Positions 5,792 to 7,489 of a DNA stretch of 7,489 nucleotides are shown here, piece by piece. A program made the position numbers and the translations under genes. The stretch comes from Myxococcales bacterium. Its GTDB lineage: Bacteria > Myxococcota > Polyangia > Fen-1088. Each line of letters starts with the position of its first letter. Within the stretch, counting starts at the first letter, position 1. The stretch spans positions 1 through 7,489 of the forward strand of contig PMCR01000510.1 in assembly GCA_003155465.1 (NCBI GenBank), written 5' to 3'. The notes under the pieces were generated by a model. The model made no database searches and was not told the DNA's origin. It saw nothing but the letters and a program-made list of their open reading frames with translations.

Positions 5792-7384
5792 TTACCGCTT
5801 GTTCAGGAAGGTCGGTTCGATTACGCCATCCTTGTTGAGCAGCTTGGCGCGGTGGCTGGCCGGGTCTTGGGATCTCGTTCGGCGGCTGGGAACACGATTC
5901 TTTCCGAGGTTCGCCGGAGGCTGACCGGTTAGCCCTGGTTCCGGCTGGTTCGGCTTTGCTGCGGGTTGCGGGGGGGCCGGGGTCGCTGTGTCGATGGCTT
6001 CCGGTGGGGGCGAGGGAGCCACCATGGGAGGAATCGGTTGCTGGCTTGCGGGCGTCTCTTCAATGGGCACGCGCGGGCGCTTGCTGGCCTGCGGACCGAA
6101 ACAAAAGAGCAGACCCACCACTAGCGCAACACAGACGAGCGTGACCACGACGACGATCCGTGCGCGGGACGACATCTGCACCCTCGGGGTTCCAGTCCTG
6201 CCCCTGGAAACCGGCGTCGGCCGGTGCCGCGCGGCCGCAGTTTCGGCGGCCGCCGGCGACGGCTCCCCCGGCGCCCGATGCGGTCTGGCCACGACTGCTA
6301 GCGGCATTGGCGCGAGCGCAGCATCGCTGGGGGTCAGCAGACGGGTAGCGCGAAACATGGGAGTTGAAGTGAGAGCATCGGCGGGCGGTGGGACGGGCGG
6401 TTCCGGGTCGAGAATGACGGTGGTTGCGATCGGGGCGGAAGGCGGGACTGCCGCCGATGCGTCTGGCTCGAGAATGGCGGTCCTCGCAATCGCGGCGGAA
6501 GGCGGGGCTGTCGCCTCGTCCAGAAGGGAAGCTCGCTCGGGAAGGGCCACCTGCATGACGGCGATGATCTCTCCCATGCTGAAGGGTCGCCGCGTTGGAT
6601 CTTTCTCCAACATGGTGGCCAGCAAGTCGTCCAGGATGGACGGCAACTCCGGACGCAGTTCCCGGATCCGGGGTGGCGCATCGTGCGCATGAGCCGACAC
6701 CAGGCCCCATAGGTCCGTCTCCCGGAACGGGGGCTGACCGACCAGCACTTCGAACAGAAGGCATCCCAACGCGTAGATATCCGAACGATGGTCCACGCCA
6801 TCGCCGCGAGACTGTTCCGGGGAGGAGTACCGGAGCAGCGAGGCAGGCAACTCCTTGCCCGGCGCCATCTGGCGAATGCGAGACAGAAAGTGGTTGCCCA
6901 AACCAAGTTCGAGGAGTCTCACCGTGACCGGCGCCCCGCGCTGGCTGGCCGGAACCAGAAGCATGTTCTCGGGGCGCAGACAGAGATAGCGCAGGCCCGC
7001 GTCATGTGCGGCACCGATCGCTGCGGCGGTCTGCACCACGACCTCACGGACGAGGGCCAGGTCGGAGGCAAGGCCGCCATCCCGCTGCAGCCGCCCGGAG
7101 ATACACTCGGCCTCGACGTGCTCGCTGACCAGGTAGACGGCTCCATCATTCAGGCGATCGCAGTCCAGGAGGGGAACGAACCCTGGATGGCGAAACCCAA
7201 GCACAGCGCGCGCCTCGGAGAGGAACTGGTCTGCGTCACCAGCGCTGGCGGCTGCGTCGGACGGCAGGAGGATCATGTTCACCACCCCACCTTGGCGAGT
7301 GTCCAGCGCCAGGTACAAATCGGCCAGAGGCCGCGGAACCGCGGGGCCTATGATGCGGTAGTTGCCGATCTGCTTCCCGACCAT
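5792..7384 (-). CDS. Membrane protein with Hanks-type Ser/Thr kinase fold, predicted pseudokinase
   Basis: 530 residues: kinase fold (about 8-285), Ala/Pro linker, one membrane helix (about 410-428), and a roughly 100-residue Pro-rich tail probably in the periplasm. The C-lobe is clear: RYSSPEQ (activation segment end), DHRSDIYALGCLLFE (199-212), PPF, and KDPTRRPFS with Arg266. PEN (138-140) and the helix C Glu (SEAR, Glu57) remain. The catalytic set is lost: the glycine loop reads GPAVPRPLADLY, the VAIK lysine aligns with Met37, HRD is Tyr133-Leu134-Cys135, and DFG is Glu159-Leu160-Gly161. Such proteins usually act as allosteric or scaffolding partners rather than phosphotransferases; that role is inferred here. 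I choose the ATG at 7384 because MVGKQIGNYRI is how many kinases of this class begin, with a weak GGCAGG upstream. In-frame alternatives are ATG 7402 (MILAGR...) and GTG 7408. It precedes the GH2 gene by 294 nt on the same strand, so a link to pectin use is possible but unproven. Confidence 0.85.
   Translation of the reverse strand: MVGKQIGNYRIIGPAVPRPLADLYLALDTRQGGVVNMILLPSDAAASAGDADQFLSEARAVLGFRHPGFVPLLDCDRLNDGAVYLVSEHVEAECISGRLQRDGGLASDLALVREVVVQTAAAIGAAHDAGLRYLCLRPENMLLVPASQRGAPVTVRLLELGLGNHFLSRIRQMAPGKELPASLLRYSSPEQSRGDGVDHRSDIYALGCLLFEVLVGQPPFRETDLWGLVSAHAHDAPPRIRELRPELPSILDDLLATMLEKDPTRRPFSMGEIIAVMQVALPERASLLDEATAPPSAAIARTAILEPDASAAVPPSAPIATTVILDPEPPVPPPADALTSTPMFRATRLLTPSDAALAPMPLAVVARPHRAPGEPSPAAAETAAARHRPTPVSRGRTGTPRVQMSSRARIVVVVTLVCVALVVGLLFCFGPQASKRPRVPIEETPASQQPIPPMVAPSPPPEAIDTATPAPPQPAAKPNQPEPGLTGQPPANLGKNRVPSRRTRSQDPASHRAKLLNKDGVIEPTFLNKR
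6101..6157 (-). other. Transmembrane helix of the pseudokinase
   Basis: Residues 410-428 (IVVVVTLVCVALVVGLLFC) form an uninterrupted hydrophobic stretch. It is preceded by SSRAR and followed after a short gap by KRPR. In this protein class the kinase domain lies in the cytoplasm and the C-terminal part outside. Confidence 0.9.
6329..6505 (-). repeat. Repeated TxxLxP motifs in the pseudokinase juxtamembrane linker
   Basis: Residues 294-307 (PPSAAIARTAILEP) and 314-327 (PPSAPIATTVILDP) are two copies of one unit at a 20-residue period. A third, weaker match is ATRLLTP (346-352). The shared core is Thr, any residue, Ile/Leu, Leu, any residue, Pro, with Thr302, Thr322 and Thr347. The spacing and conservation suggest binding or phosphorylation sites on the cytoplasmic side of the membrane helix. 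Confidence 0.6.
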
Positions 7385-7428
7385 GCGACCTGCCAAGATC
7401 ATTAGCACGTCCGCGCTGCAGAAGCGGA

Positions 7429-7453
7429 GTTCGGTGGGACTAGAGCACCGAAC
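7429..7453. promoter_or_regulatory. Inverted repeat upstream of the pseudokinase gene
   Basis: GTTCGGTG (7429-7436) and CACCGAAC (7446-7453) are perfect 8-bp arms around a 9-nt spacer. It lies 44 nt before the ATG at 7384 and 20 nt before the GTG at 7408, a place suited to an operator or to a leader hairpin. Perfect 8-bp inverted repeats at some spacing are expected once or twice by chance in a window of this size, so position is the main argument. Confidence 0.35.
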
Positions 7454-7489
7454 AGTTTGGCGGACCGAGTGAAATTGCGCAGTTGCGAG

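Noticed and set aside
7385..7408. Longer pseudokinase starts at GTG 7408 or ATG 7402
   Set aside because: They add only 6-8 residues (MLMILAGR) before a typical kinase beginning (MVGKQIGNYRI) and have no better ribosome binding site. I keep them as alternatives.

Overview
The window is GC-rich, and every gene I can support lies on the minus strand, so it reads from right to left. Several traits point to a myxobacterium, probably of the Polyangia/Sorangium type. The exported enzymes carry long Gly/Ser/Thr linkers, and one ends in a MYXO-CTERM-like tail (Cys, hydrophobic helix, Arg cluster). Next to them is a membrane protein with a Hanks-type kinase fold and a Pro-rich tail. This assignment rests on protein style, not on any marker gene.

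Layout in the direction of transcription: (1) a kinase-fold membrane protein (about 7384 to 5792) whose three classical catalytic positions are all substituted, so it reads as a pseudokinase; (2) a 294-nt gap; (3) a lipoprotein glycoside hydrolase of family GH2 (5497 to 2933); (4) a 74-nt gap without an obvious terminator; (5) a secreted family-9 pectate lyase with intact calcium-site and catalytic Lys positions, a 170-residue Gly-rich linker and a MYXO-CTERM-like anchor (2858 to 864); (6) a 325-nt gap with a strong GC hairpin and a regulatory-looking element; (7) the N-terminal 179 residues of a second PL9-type protein (538 to 1), which continues beyond the left edge.

The GH2 enzyme and the two PL9 paralogues form a small plant cell-wall locus. 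The lyases would cleave the polygalacturonate backbone, and the GH2 enzyme could remove beta-linked galactose from pectic side chains. The first two are probably co-transcribed. The substrate of the GH2 enzyme is inferred from context.

The main points beyond routine annotation are: the pseudokinase; a 27-bp element (22 of 27 identical by eye) upstream of both the GH2 gene and the second lyase gene, with the GGTCA core in the loop of an inverted repeat at both sites; a perfect 66-bp tandem repeat that can change the GH2 linker length in frame; a GH2 domain arrangement that lacks the usual domain between the barrel and the C-terminal Ig-like domain; and an 8-bp inverted repeat just upstream of the pseudokinase gene. 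I see no RNA genes, insertion sequences, CRISPR arrays or attachment sites.
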